The notes beneath the pieces are model-generated. The model was not told the DNA's origin, made no database searches, and saw nothing but the letters and a program-made list of their open reading frames with translations. From Pisolithus tinctorius (lineage: Eukaryota; Basidiomycota; Agaricomycetes; Boletales; Pisolithaceae): a DNA stretch of 64,000 nucleotides. Shown in pieces: positions 1 to 10,194 of this stretch. The translations under genes were made by a program, and so were the position numbers. Each line of letters begins with the position of its first letter. Position 1 is the first letter of the stretch. The DNA lies in assembly GCA_024663395.1 (NCBI GenBank), contig JANFAH010000058.1:124001-188000 (forward strand). Reading direction: 5' to 3'.

Positions 1-845
1 CTGCAAGTGATATGAAGGAAAAGGAAAACAAACAATTGCCTACCTTATTGGTGAGTTGTTCTGTAGCACACTCACAGAGGAGTCCCCTATGGAAAGCCAA
101 CTAAATGCAATGAAGTGAAAAAGCCAAATCCTAACTTCACTTGGCCAACCCCTAGATGACTCACTCATGGCCATTGCAATGGTCATCTCACTTCCCCAGT
201 CCTATTCTACACTCTGCACCATCCTAATGTCCACTGAAAACAAGTTATCCACTGACTCCATAACTGCACAAGTCTTAATTGAGGAGCAATCACACAAGCT
301 ATCTGAAGCACAGACTGCACTTGTAGCTAAAGCAACCCCTAAAGGAAAGGGAAGGGCATCAGACAACAAGGAAAAGAAGAAGAGGAAATGTCATTACTGC
401 AAAATCCCTGGTCACCTCAAAAGGGACTGCTGAAAAAAGAAAGCTGATGAAAGTGCAAAGGCTGGGTTGTCAGGTGAAAAAGAAAAGGACAAAGGAAAGG
501 AAGGACTGGAACTCACAGCCAAGGTCACACATATCCTAAGCTCTGAGGACCCCCTCCAATTGTTCATGGTGCAAACACAGCCACAAGCCAGCACACAGGA
601 GTGGATTATAGATTCCAGTGCCCTGCAAATATGTCATGCCAGTGAAACTGGTTCACATCTTTTCATACAATAAACCCTCCACAGCTGGTCATCATTGGAG
701 ATGGGAGCTCTATCCTAGCCTTGGGGAAGGGCTGCATAGAGGTGGAAATGCATCTCCCAAATGCACAAACAAAAAGAACCATCTTGTGGGGCATGTATTT
801 TGTTCCAGAACTGGATACAAACTTAGTGTCAGTTCTGTACCTACA
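1..845 (+). pseudogene. Ty1/copia gag C-terminus and start of the protease region, decayed
   Basis: Fragment of a copia polyprotein entering from the left edge. The gag tail reads from the edge, and the longest open piece starts at 167. It carries a basic stretch and then a CX2CX4HX4C zinc knuckle (CHYCKIPGHLKRDC) at about 388-432, which packages the element RNA. The codon after the knuckle is TGA where a basic residue is expected, so CGA to TGA decay is likely. A second frame (467-673) carries the start of the protease region (IIDSSA, where D-S-G/S-A is expected). The reading then continues, shifted, to WGMYFVPEL just before the foldback insertion at 846. CpG is almost absent. The family is clear; the piece is incomplete and non-functional. 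Confidence 0.85.
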
Positions 846-1058
846 GTGAGGGACAAAAGCATTGCAATGTTTGTGAGGTGTGACTTGCTGCCAATGTAGC
901 TTGGGATATTCTGCACAGATAATCATGATACCTATACCATTAGAAAGGGGTGACTCTAGGCATTCCAGAGCACTAAGGTTCAGTCCAAACAAAGCAATAC
1001 ATGCTGAGATACACCCTATTCTTTCCAAAAAGTGCATTGCAATGCTTTTGTCCCTGAC
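846..1058. repeat. 213-bp MITE-like unit forming the left end of FB1
   Basis: Bounded by short inverted repeats: GTGAGGGACAAAAGCATTGC at the start and the complement ending CTTTTGTCCCTGAC at 1058. The same 213-bp unit is present in mirror image at 2201-2413, so each end of FB1 is itself a small terminal-inverted-repeat unit. Confidence 0.7.
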
Positions 1059-2200
1059 TGGTGAAATAGTGAAAAGTGACCGTCTGATGGGATTACTGGC
1101 ATGAAGGATGGGAAAATATGATGACATAATAGACCACATGATCTTCCAGATGATTTGTCAGTGTGTAAACAATGACAAACATTGAACTTGTACCATTAAC
1201 CCTCCCTCTTTTACCACAACTCATGAAACCACCTCTCTAGCTCACATGGTCATTTTCTCAAGGAATTCTTATCAAATACTGGTGGCCACCACAGTGCCAT
1301 CAGTATAACATGCTCTCAGAATCATCAGTGCCTTAAAAAACCTGCTGTCAGTCATTCCCTGGACTGTTTCCCCCCCATGCCTGATGTGTTCTGGGACTAA
1401 TCAGTACTTGGAAGGCTGAGAATGTTTTGGAGGTCAATCTGGTACTTCAGAACATGATGGACAAACTATCCCCCTATCAACCAATGCATTTCTGGCACAG
1501 GAACAGTGGTATGGAAGTTAGGGCAAGACAAAATCTTCTTTACCCCTGGGTGTCATCAGAAGGATATGCTACTGAACTGCCATGGAGCAGAATCCTGTGC
1601 TTCCATCTGGCCCTGAATATTGCCTTTGGTCACATATGACCAAATAATCCTTCCCCAGTCACCTACAGTTCAGATCAGAGCAAGATCTAGTGAACCCTCT
1701 TATGGTGCTCAGAGCACAAGGAGGTTTTGTCTCACCCCAACTTCCATACCACTGTTCTTGTGCCAGAAATGCATTGGTTGATAGGGGGATAGTTTGTCCA
1801 TCATGTTCTGAAGTACCAGATTGACCTCCAAAACATTCTCAGCCTTCCAAGTACTGATTAGTCCCAGAACACATCAGGCATGGAGGGGGAAACAGTCCAG
1901 GGAATGACTGACAGCAGGTTTTTTAAGGCACTGATGATTCTGAGAGCATGTTATACTGATGGCACTGTGGTGGCCACCAGTATTTGATAAGAATTCCTTG
2001 AGAAAATGACCATGTGAGCTAGAGAGATGATTTCATGAGTTGTGGTAAAAGAGGGAGGGTTAATGGTACAAGTTCAATGTTTGTCATTGTTTACACACTG
2101 ACAAATCATCTGGAAGATCATGTGGTCTATTATGTCATCATATTTTCCCATCCTTCATGCCAGTAATCCCATCAAAAGGTCACTTTTCACTATTTCACCA

Positions 2201-2413
2201 GTCAGGGACAAAAGCATTGCAATGCACTTTTTGGAAAGAATAGGGTGTATCTTGGCATGTATTGCTTTGTGTTGACTGAATTTTAGTGCTCTGGAATGCT
2301 TAGAGTCACCCCTTTCTAATGGTATAGGTATCATGATTATCTGTACAGAATATCCCAAGCTACATCAGCAGCAAGTCACACCTCACAAACATTGCAACAC
2401 TTTTGTCCCTCAC
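2201..2413. repeat. 213-bp MITE-like unit forming the right end of FB1
   Basis: Mirror copy of 846-1058, with the same length and the same terminal inverted repeats (GTCAGGGACAAAAGC at 2201, and the complement ending at 2413). Confidence 0.7.
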
Positions 2414-3280
2414 CATAACAAGATGTGGCCTAGAGGTCTTGTTTGGAGAACACACCTGCAACATCATGGCAAATGGGATAATAGTGGCTACTGCAGTCCA
2501 ATGAAGCTCATTATATGTGCTTGCAGCAACACCATCCTCTGGTAGCCACAGCACATACATTGTCAGCAACCCCACATTTTGCCTTGACCCTGAAACTACC
2601 CTAACCACACTTGCAACATGTGTTAAAACCTCCAAGGCCATGGTTCATACCTGGCATTGTCACCCAGGCCATGCAGATGTTAAGTCAGTCCTTGTGATGA
2701 GTAGCAAGGAAATGGTCAGTAGAATGGAAATTGTTGATTCCAAGAAGGGAGGTGACAAACCATGCAAGGCATGTCTAGAAGGAAAGCAACACCAAAATGC
2801 AATAGCAACCAAGTCAGGAGTGGAAAATCCAAGTGTCCTCTACAGGACATACTCAGACATGTGTGGACCAATGGAGACAACTGCATGAACTGGGTACCAC
2901 TACTTTGTCACCTTCATTGACAGCCACTCCCATCACCTTGTTATCAAGCTAATAAAGACTAAAGACAAGGTACTACAAGCAACAAAGGACTATTTTGCTT
3001 GAGTGGAGGCTGAGACTGGTGAACAACCAAATATTTTTCATAGTGATGGTGGAGGAGAGTACAGCTCCAAGGATTTTGAGGCCTATCTCAGGTCAAAAGG
3101 GGTACATCATGAAAAGACAAACAATTACACCCCTCAAGAAAATGGAGTTGCAGAACGGATGAATTGGACCTTGGTTGAGTCTGCCCATTCAATGCTAAGT
3201 GATGCAGGGCTACCCAACAAGTACTGGGCTGACACTGTCCTACATGTGGCACACATCATCAACAGAGTCCCTACATGCTG
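2414..3280 (+). pseudogene. Ty1/copia GAG-pre-integrase and integrase core, decayed
   Basis: Continuation of the copia polyprotein after FB1. The best open pieces are 2517-2888 and 3003-3377. Recognisable parts are the GAG-pre-integrase segment (HTWHCHPGHADVKS, then PCKACLEGKQH) and the integrase core: D in YSDMCGP, a second D in FHSDGGGEY, and E in TPQENGVAERMN, followed by YWADTVLHVAHIINRVPT. Integrase inserts the cDNA copy into the genome. In-frame stops are TGA (after METTA, and within KDYFA-VEAETG). Homology ends abruptly at 3280, where the LTR-R sequence begins. CpG is almost absent. Confidence 0.88.
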
Positions 3281-3502
3281 TCACACACCAAAGGTGCTGT
3301 GGACATGGTTACAGCTGACTCTGCCTAACTCATTGATGAGTTGCATGCAATGCCCATGCCATGCAGATGAAGACTAAAGGCCTCAAGCATAGAAAGACTG
3401 TTGGACATGAGCAGTCATCCTTTGCACAAGAATGAGTTGTCAGTGCTAAAGAGAAAAAGAGGAAGTGAGTTAAGTGCACATTAAAAGTTTTTAGTGCCCA
3501 TT
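3281..3502 (+). repeat. LTR-R, 5' fragment (first of two tandem starts)
   Basis: Begins TGTCACACACCAAAG and matches the first 222 bp of the full LTR-R copies at 36276 and 61115. It is cut at AGTGCCCAT by a second LTR-R starting at 3503. The other copies read CCCGTG or CCCATG at this point, so the second copy seems to have inserted into the first. Confidence 0.8.
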
Positions 3503-5172
3503 GTCACACACCAAAGATGTTGTGGACATGGTTACAGCTGACTCTGCCTAACTTGTCAATGAGTTGTGCACAATGCCCATGCCATGCAGATGAAGACTAA
3601 AGGCCTCATGCATAGAAAGACTGCTGGATGTTAACAGTCATCCTTCACACAAGAACAAGTCATCAGTGCTAAAGAGAAAAGAGGAAGCAAGTTAAGCACA
3701 CATTAAAGGTTTTTAGCACCTGTGTATGGCATTCCAGTTTTTGTTGTATCTCCACCATTTCCAAAGATATCAACTCCATTCTCACACTCACTTAAAGTGT
3801 TCAGCCATGTGATTCTGCCTTGCAGGTTTGGAGAGGATCCTCACACCCTATGCATTTCTACAGCACTCCATCCATCAGACACTCATTTCACTAAATCCAT
3901 CAATCATGGCCACCTCTTCATTGATCATCTTGCTTGTCTCATTTGCCAGAGACAGTGGCTATGTATATCTGCCAGGCATTCCCACCAGCTTCCATCCTGA
4001 AGCCCCCTGGTTCATCCCATCATTGTCAGCCCCATCCCATCCCATGCAGCTTGGTCAGCATGTTCTCCTTGTCAGTATGACTTCCAGAAGGATGTTTTTT
4101 GGTTGCCTCAGGTCTGTCACTTGGTTAGAAAGGTCTTATGTGGTTGTTTCAGTCTCCCCAGTTGATGAAGCATATGGATCATTCCTCCCTGCTCCCTGCA
4201 CTGTCTTTATTCCAATCTGGTCCATCATTCTTCCTGCATTGTGACAGTTGCAGCATAATCTACTGTTCTCCAGCCTCCCTGATTGCATTCATGATGAGTA
4301 TGACATGCATCTTGCCTTCTTACTGCAAGATCCAGCAGAAGACATCCCCCCTTCTCCTCCTCCATCAGAGCCCTGTTCATGAAGCTTTTGTTAACTTTGC
4401 TGAGAGGATGAAAGGGTGGGAGACACAATTGCTTATGCTCCCATTGCCCTAGCCCCTTTGATGCCTGACTCATGCCCTTCAATTCTGGAATTAATACTTC
4501 CCTATCTGGAAACACTGCCCATCTGTCATGCCATCTTTGGATCTAGAGATGTCTCCACCAAGATCTGACTTGCATCACCACCCCCTAATGTGATATCAGT
4601 GTGCTTACTCAGTTTCTGACATTCTTTGACTCATTCTGTGATATTTTGACTGTCCTTGACTCATTTATTGCCAATACTTACCAATCTTCTTTGCTTGCTT
4701 ACATTTCATTTCTTGCTTACTCATCATGATTACTCAGTCCTTACTCATTACTTACCAAGTGTTTGTGCCTTGTTTGTCACAAGCTGTGCTCCCCCCACAG
4801 TATATAAACCCCCATGTACTTAGCTACACCCCAAGCAATCCACAAGTGAACCAGAAGTCACTCAGCAGTCAGTTCAGCTCAGCTCAGCATAACTTGTTGT
4901 TGACAGTTGAGGCTCATTCGGAAGAGTCTATCTGTCTTCATTTGTATCATAGGTAGTTGAGGCTCCATCAAGGGTCTATCTACCTTTGTTCATTATCTGA
5001 AGTATCATCTGTGCTTTGTCAGCACACCTGCTTAGTCATCCATCCACTCCTGCATAACTTGACATTGACTTGTGCCAGGAGCATGTTTTATTGAAGTCCA
5101 TCATTCCAGAGGTCCTTTTGGCTGAACACCTTCACTCTGTTCAGCATCCCCTGTCCAGTCATTGCTTGCTTG
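3503..5172 (+). mobile_element. LTR-R, 3'-truncated copy
   Basis: Matches the full-length LTR-R units over about 1.67 kb, including the TATATAA promoter-like box at about 4801-4807. It is cut near 5172 by the 5' LTR of gypsy G1; the last shared stretch is GTTCAGCATCCCC. The remaining LTR-R end is not found downstream, consistent with G1 itself being truncated. CpG is nearly absent, so this is an old, decayed copy. Confidence 0.75.
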
Positions 5173-5696
5173 TGTCATAGCTGTGTCTCAACCCTGGTCA
5201 GACTCAGCCTCATATTCATTCAGTCCAGCCTTGGCCTTGCCAATCCCATATCTCAATTAGTCTAGCATGGTGAACACTGCTTTGCAGTGCCTGTCACTTC
5301 AGTTGAATCCTGCCTGGTCTTGTTCCTGGTCCACCCTGTCCTGGTCTCCACTACCTTAGTCATACCTCCCTAATACTTGTCTTACCAATCATCTTAGCAA
5401 TCCTTGCAAGACCAGCATTACCAGTCTCTGTACTATAGCTACTTCTAGTATATAAAGTCTTAGATACTCAGCCTGTACTTCCTCAGTCTGAAATCAACTA
5501 AGTTACTCTGATAATCCCACCTCAGCCTCAGACTCAGACTGAGACCCATGCAAGGGAATATTGCTGTAACCTCAGTCACTAAGTCCAATCAGTCCACCCC
5601 TCTGTATCTTCAACTTTCCTCCTGATCCTGATCCCTTGGCCTCACACCCACTTCAGTCTCTGGTCCAGCCTCAACCCTGACACCCCAAACTTGACA
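5173..5696 (+). repeat. 5' LTR of gypsy element G1
   Basis: Runs from TGTCATAG to CTTGACA (TG...CA) just upstream of the G1 gag. It contains a TATATAA-like box at about 5449 and a following CCTCAGTCTGAAATCAAC, which corresponds to CCTTAGTCTGAATATCAAC in the G3 LTR. It is followed by the leader shared with G3 and G4. The 5' boundary is inferred from where LTR-R homology ends. Confidence 0.65.
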
Positions 5697-5734
5697 GTAT
5701 TTCAGACTCACTACTTGTGTGGGTCTAGCACATC

Positions 5735-6302
5735 ATGGCAACCAAGACTTGTTTCCAACCTCCCCATGGCCACTCTGCCACCAACCCTGACTCTGCTTCA
5801 GCCAGTGGAACTCACTGTGAGACAGCACTAGCTGCCTTGGGCACCACTAGGTGCTCCCCAGATCTTGTCAGTCCTTTTAGGGGCTTTTCAGCCTGGACAT
5901 CCAATACTCCTACTCCACATTGCCCCATTGCTCCCATCCCCAGTGGTGATCCTGGGGATGAAGGGCTGGATGATGATGACAACAACAACCCTGATGATGA
6001 TGACCCTGGCAATGGTCCCAGTGATGATGGGCCTGGTGATGATAATCCAGATGAGAATGATCCAGAGGACAAACTGGTCTTCCCAGATCCAGACACCAAA
6101 CCCATGGTTGCAGTCTTCAACAGTCTTGCAAAGGCCATCAAGCTACTGGCCCACAACACCTGCACTAGTCCTGAATCCTCAAGCAGGACCAAGCTGCACA
6201 AGCCTGACACCTTTGATGGTACCAACCCCAAGAAGCTCCATGCCTTCTTCATCCAGTGTGAGCTTAACTTTCAAGACCAACCCTGGGCCTACTCTGACCA
6301 AC
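5735..6302 (+). pseudogene. Ty3/gypsy G1 gag, N-terminal part
   Basis: The start at 5735 (MATKTCFQPP) follows the LTR and leader and aligns with the starts of the G3 and G4 gag. The protein has an N-terminal low-complexity stretch, then a run of Asp, Asn and Pro (about residues 75-115), and then the capsid start KPDTFDGTNPKKLHAFFIQC, shared with G3 (EPDTFDGTDPKKLRQFLIQC). The reading is interrupted after 6302 by LTR element G5 (TSD CCAAC) and resumes at 9391. Gag forms the virus-like particle. CpG is almost absent. Confidence 0.9.
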
Positions 6303-7008
6303 TCTGATGCTAAACAAGGTCTAGAGAGTGGTTTGGAAGCAAGTCTGACATGAAAGAACAGAACTCTGACTGGTGGAGTGGTGGCAGGAATGAAGTCTGC
6401 CAAAGCAAAGGCAGAGTGGAGTGAGGGTGTTGGGTTTAGCTCATGTGCTACCCCCTTGCATGATCTCAGCCCTTGTATTTCAGAGGGAGAGTACAGACAG
6501 AGAGTCAGAGGTAACTCCGACAGACAGAGGTCAGAGACAGAAGGAGTAGGAACTAAGTTGATATTCATACTGAAGAACAGCAGAGTATGATACATGCTTT
6601 TATACTGTTACAGAGGTACAGTAACCAGAACCAGAACTGACATATGGAGACTTGTAAAACTTCAAGTAAAACCTCCTGGATGATGAATGAAGGGTAAATG
6701 GAGGACATACAAATGGGTAACACAGAACACCCAGAAAAGGAAACAGTCCAGGTGCTGAACCATGCAGTGTGTGCACTGCAGAGTACCTGACTGCATGCTG
6801 TCAGGGAGAAGTCTGAAGGTAGTCACATGACTCCTCAGAGAATGGTCTGCTCGGTCCAGTAGAAGGGCAACACAAGTCTGACAGCAGTTGGAGTGGAGAT
6901 GGTTTGTAACTGACAGAAGTTGGGCAGAGTTGGTGTGGAGTGAGCGAATGACCAGCAGAAGAGGGTGCAGAGTGAGTAAGGACCTGGAGTGAACACACAG
7001 TTATGACA
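6303..7008 (-). repeat. 3' LTR of G5
   Basis: 706 bp ending in TTATGACA. The part from about 6616 to the end is repeated at 8993-9385, which defines the LTR pair. The polypurine tract, read as CCCCCTTAGGGCCTGAAC on the plus strand, lies directly to the right at 7012-7035, as at the G4 3' LTR (52443-52470). Confidence 0.7.
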
Positions 7009-7202
7009 GTGCCCCCCCCCTTAGGGCCTGAACCCCTGAAGGCCGTATGTACAGGACAAGATCAACATGAGTTGATCATTTGAAATTATTTTGATGCCTT
7101 GAGGATGATGGCTTTAGCCATGGCGGAGCTCCATTGGAGTTTGAAGTACCACTTAAAAACATGTGTTAGGGTACTGAACCTTTGTCCTTTCCTCCCATCA
7201 TC

Positions 7203-7471
7203 ATGCCTTCCCAGTGCCAGAGCAAGACCCCCCAACCAACCCCTGGCCATGTCTGTGACTATTCCCAAGTCACAGATGAAGAGCTGGTTGTCCTGACTGA
7301 TGACTCCACCAACACTGAGTGAGAGAAGTCTGCAGAGAAGGTGTGCCAACAAGAGGAGGCTGAGTGGAGAGAGAGAGAGCACAAGGCCAAGTGTGAAGAG
7401 GCCAAGAGGTGGAAGGCAGAGGAGGAGCAGTTGGAGGTGGAGTGGAAGAAGAGAGCAGAAGAGGAGGCTCA
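7203..7471 (+). pseudogene. Antisense coiled-coil ORF remnant of G5
   Basis: Starts MPSQCQSKTPQPTP about 195 bp from the LTR and runs opposite to G5. After an acidic stretch (VTDEELVVLTDDSTNTE) there is one TGA, probably a former CGA, and then a charged coiled coil rich in Glu, Lys, Ala and Trp (EEAEWREREHKAKCEEAKRW, KAEEEQLEVEWKKRAEEEAQ). It breaks off at 7471, where FB2 inserted. Position and architecture match the antisense ORF of G3 (60548 leftward), which also has an acidic ITSDDEEAD segment followed by a Glu/Arg coiled coil. The zinc-cluster part is not present in what remains. The function is unknown. Confidence 0.55.
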
Positions 7472-8938
7472 ATGCAATAACCCCTAACCCTAGCCCTAAA
7501 CCATGAGTGTATGAAATAGGGTACTTACTCTTGGCTTTCTATTGGTCCATGAATCAAGTGATTTGGATAGGAATTGATAGAATAGCAGCCATTTGAAAAT
7601 GACATGTCATGCAGTCAGTTTTTTGACTTTAAGTTTTGATTACATAGTTTTGAGTTTAACAAAGTTTAAAATGCTGTGAGGTGCTTACTAATGCTTACAT
7701 GGTATATCACATGGTCTATTTGATGATTTGTTATCATACAAACAATGCCAAACAATGAATTGGGACCATCAAGGCTCCCTCTTCTACCCCAACTCATGAA
7801 ACCATCCTCCTGGTCCATCTGGGCCATTTTCTCAGAGTAATCCCCATAAATATTTGTGCCCACTACAGTAATGTCATCAGGGTATATGTCCAACACAATC
7901 AAACCCTTAAAAAATCTGCTTTCAGTCATCCCTGTGCTGTTTCCCCCACCCATACCTGACATGTTCTGCAACTAATCAGTACTGAGACAGCTGAAAAAGC
8001 CATGGAGGTCAATCTGGCACATCAGAAAATGATGAACAAACAAAACACCTTTTAACCAGTACATTTTCACTGCAGTACAATTAGTTTCAATGCTGGGGTG
8101 AGACAAAACATTCCTGTGCACTTCAGGTGGCATGGGAAGCATGGCTAGACTGTGCTCTCAGCTGACTGTGGATGACTGGGAATGGGTGATTTGGTCATAT
8201 AAGACCATAGGTAATACCCAGGCCTAGATGGATTGATGGAATCTCCTTCCTAGCAGTTCAGTGGACTATCCCCCCCAGGGCACCTGGACTGTAATGAAGG
8301 TTTTCAGCTCACCCTAGCCCTCAACCCAGCACCCTTGAGGTGGAAACCCACCAGATAAGAGGTGATTGGATTGTTGGTCATGTTTTAGAGTGCCAGATTA
8401 ACCATCATGGCTTTTTCAGCTGTCTCAGTACTGATTAGTTGCAGAACATGTCAGGTATGGGTGGGGGAAACAGCACAGGGATGACTGAAAGCAGATTTTT
8501 TAAGGGTTTGATTGTGTTGGACATATACCCTGATGACATTACTGTAGTGGGCACAAATATTTATGGGGATTACTCTGAGAAAATGGCCCAGATGGACCAG
8601 GAGGATGGTTTCATGAGTTGGGGTAGAAGAGGGAGCCTTGATGGTCCCAATTCATTGTTTGGCATTGTTTGTATGATAACAAATCATCAAATAGACCATG
8701 TGATATACCATGTAAGCATTAGTAAGCACCTCACAGCATTTTAAACTTTGTTAAACTCAAAACTATGTAATCAAAACTTAAAGTCAAAAAACTGACTGCA
8801 TGACATGTCATTTTCAAATGGCTGCTATTCTATCAATTCCTATCCAAATCACTTGATTCATGGACCAATAGAAAGCCAAGAGTAAGTACCCTATTTCATA
8901 CACTCATGGTTTAGGGCTAGGGTTAGGGGTTATTGCAT
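7472..8938. mobile_element. Foldback element FB2 with near-perfect arms
   Basis: An inverted repeat running from ATGCAATAACCCCTAACCCT at 7472 to its complement ending at 8938. The outer arms, 7472 to about 8028 and about 8392-8938, are mirror images without a difference that I can see: each encodes the same 101-residue open frame (7666-7971 minus, 8439-8744 plus, starting MQNMSGMGGGN). The inner 360 bp has diverged. The ends carry telomere-like CCCTAA/TTAGGG units. It sits in the antisense ORF of G5. The arm interior resembles FB1. Confidence 0.85.
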
Positions 8939-8992
8939 TTAGTCATAACTAATGTAAAACATACAAACATGTGGTCAGTTTTTTGAGCCACT

Positions 8993-9385
8993 GTACAGTA
9001 ACCAGAACTGGAACTGACATATGGAGACTCGTAAAACTTCAAGTAAAACCTCCTGGATGACAAATGAAGGGTAAACAGAGGACATATGAATGGGTAACAC
9101 AGAACACCCAGAAAAGGAAACAGTCCAGGTGCTGAACCATGCAGTGTGCACACTGTGGAGTACCTGACTGTGTGCTGTCAGGGAGAAGTCCAAAGGTAGT
9201 CACATGACTCCTCAGAGAATGGTCCACTCAGTCCAGTAGAAGGGCAACACAAGTCCAACAGCAGTCGGAGTGGAGATGGTTTGTAACCAACAGAAGTTGG
9301 GCAGAGTTGGTGTGGAGTGAGTGAATGACTGGCAGAAGAGGGTGCAGAGTGAATAAGGACCTAGAGTGAATGCACAGTTATGACA
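8993..9385 (-). repeat. 5' LTR fragment of G5
   Basis: Matches 6616-7008 of the other G5 LTR (shared block GTACAGTAACCAGAA...TTATGACA) and lies against the right target duplication CCAAC. The first about 310 bp of this LTR is missing, lost between FB2 and this point. Confidence 0.7.
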
Positions 9386-9390
9386 CCAAC

Positions 9391-10194
9391 CATGCAAAGG
9401 TCATCTTTGCCCAGTCTTACCTTAAGGGCATGGCCCTAGAGTGGTTTGAACTGGACCTGCTTGGACTTGATGACCCTGATGACCAGCCTCTCTGGATGGA
9501 CTCCTGGAAGGAGTTCATCCTAGAGTTGCAAACTACCTTCAGCCCCCACAACCCAGTTGCTGACACCAAGAGCCAACTCAACCATCTACATATGAAGGAT
9601 AGTCAGCACATTAATAAATACATAGTGGACTTCAATCAGCTTGCTTCACAAGTCCAAGGCTATGGAGATGGTGTGCTGTGCCGTCGCTTCTACTCTGGCC
9701 TCCCAGACTGAATCAAAGATGAGGTCTGTTGGGTTGGTAAGCCCCAGACATTACATGAGCTCTGCCACCTTGCCCAAGAGATAGATGCACACTATTGGGA
9801 GTGCAAGGAAGAAGTCCAACAGGTGAGTAAGCATCAAGGCTCATCCACCTCCAGCAACAATAAGTCTGGAGGCTCCAGCAACAACAATCAAGCCAAGACC
9901 AGCAACAATAATAACTCTGGATCTTCCCCCAAGCCAGCTTCATCAAAGCCAGGCAATAATAATAACAGCAATTCATCCAAGCCTGAGTCTAGCAAACTCA
10001 GCAAGGATGGAAGGCTCACCCCAGAAGAATGCAAGCACCACATTGAGGGCAACCTCTGCATGTTCTGTGGAGGCCCTGGTCATTTCACTGACAAATGCCC
10101 CAAGAAAGCTGGAAAGGCCAAGGCTTGTGCCATGGCCACCACTGAGGCCACACTGGCCTTGGGCTCAGGTTCTACTCCCAAGACAAAAAAATAG
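9391..10194 (+). pseudogene. Ty3/gypsy G1 gag, C-terminal part with zinc knuckle
   Basis: Resumes the capsid after G5: SYLKGMALEWFELDL, then MKDSQHINKYIVDFNQLASQ and RRFYSGLPD. An in-frame TGA at about 9709 stands where G3 and G4 have Arg (LPDRIKDE), so CGA decayed to TGA. After a Ser/Asn-rich linker there is an intact CX2CX4HX4C knuckle (CMFCGGPGHFTDKC) at about 10058-10100. The frame ends at a TAG directly after a run of seven A. The protein would package element RNA; here it is broken. Confidence 0.9.

Larger units (their letters stand above)
846..2413. mobile_element. Foldback element FB1 inserted in copia
   Basis: A large inverted repeat: the left arm, 846 to about 1548, pairs with the right arm, about 1718-2413, around a spacer of about 170 bp. 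The termini are GTGAGGGACAAAAGC and its complement. The copia reading frame stops at 845 and resumes after 2413, so this is an insertion. I see no clean target duplication (the flanks are CCTACA and CATAACA). The arm interior is related to foldback FB2 at 7472-8938. No transposase gene is recognisable inside. Confidence 0.85.
6303..9385 (-). mobile_element. LTR element G5, internally deleted, nested in G1 gag
   Basis: A 3.1-kb insertion with a clear 5-bp target duplication, CCAAC, at 6298-6302 and 9386-9390. Its LTR at 6303-7008 is a CpG-eroded relative of the G4 LTR: both contain the block ending CTCAGCCCTYGTATTTCAGAG. The polypurine tract next to the LTR reads, on the minus strand, GGGTTCAGGCCCTAAGGGGG, so the element points leftward. 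Gag and pol are gone; an antisense ORF remnant and foldback FB2 occupy the interior. Confidence 0.8.

Noticed and set aside
663..1139. 158-residue minus-strand open frame
   Set aside because: It spans the copia/FB1 junction and has no conserved content; it is a by-product of the low stop density in CpG-eroded sequence.
7001..7040. C-rich run as a promoter or G-quadruplex element
   Set aside because: Explained as the polypurine tract of G5 read on the other strand, identical in layout to G4.
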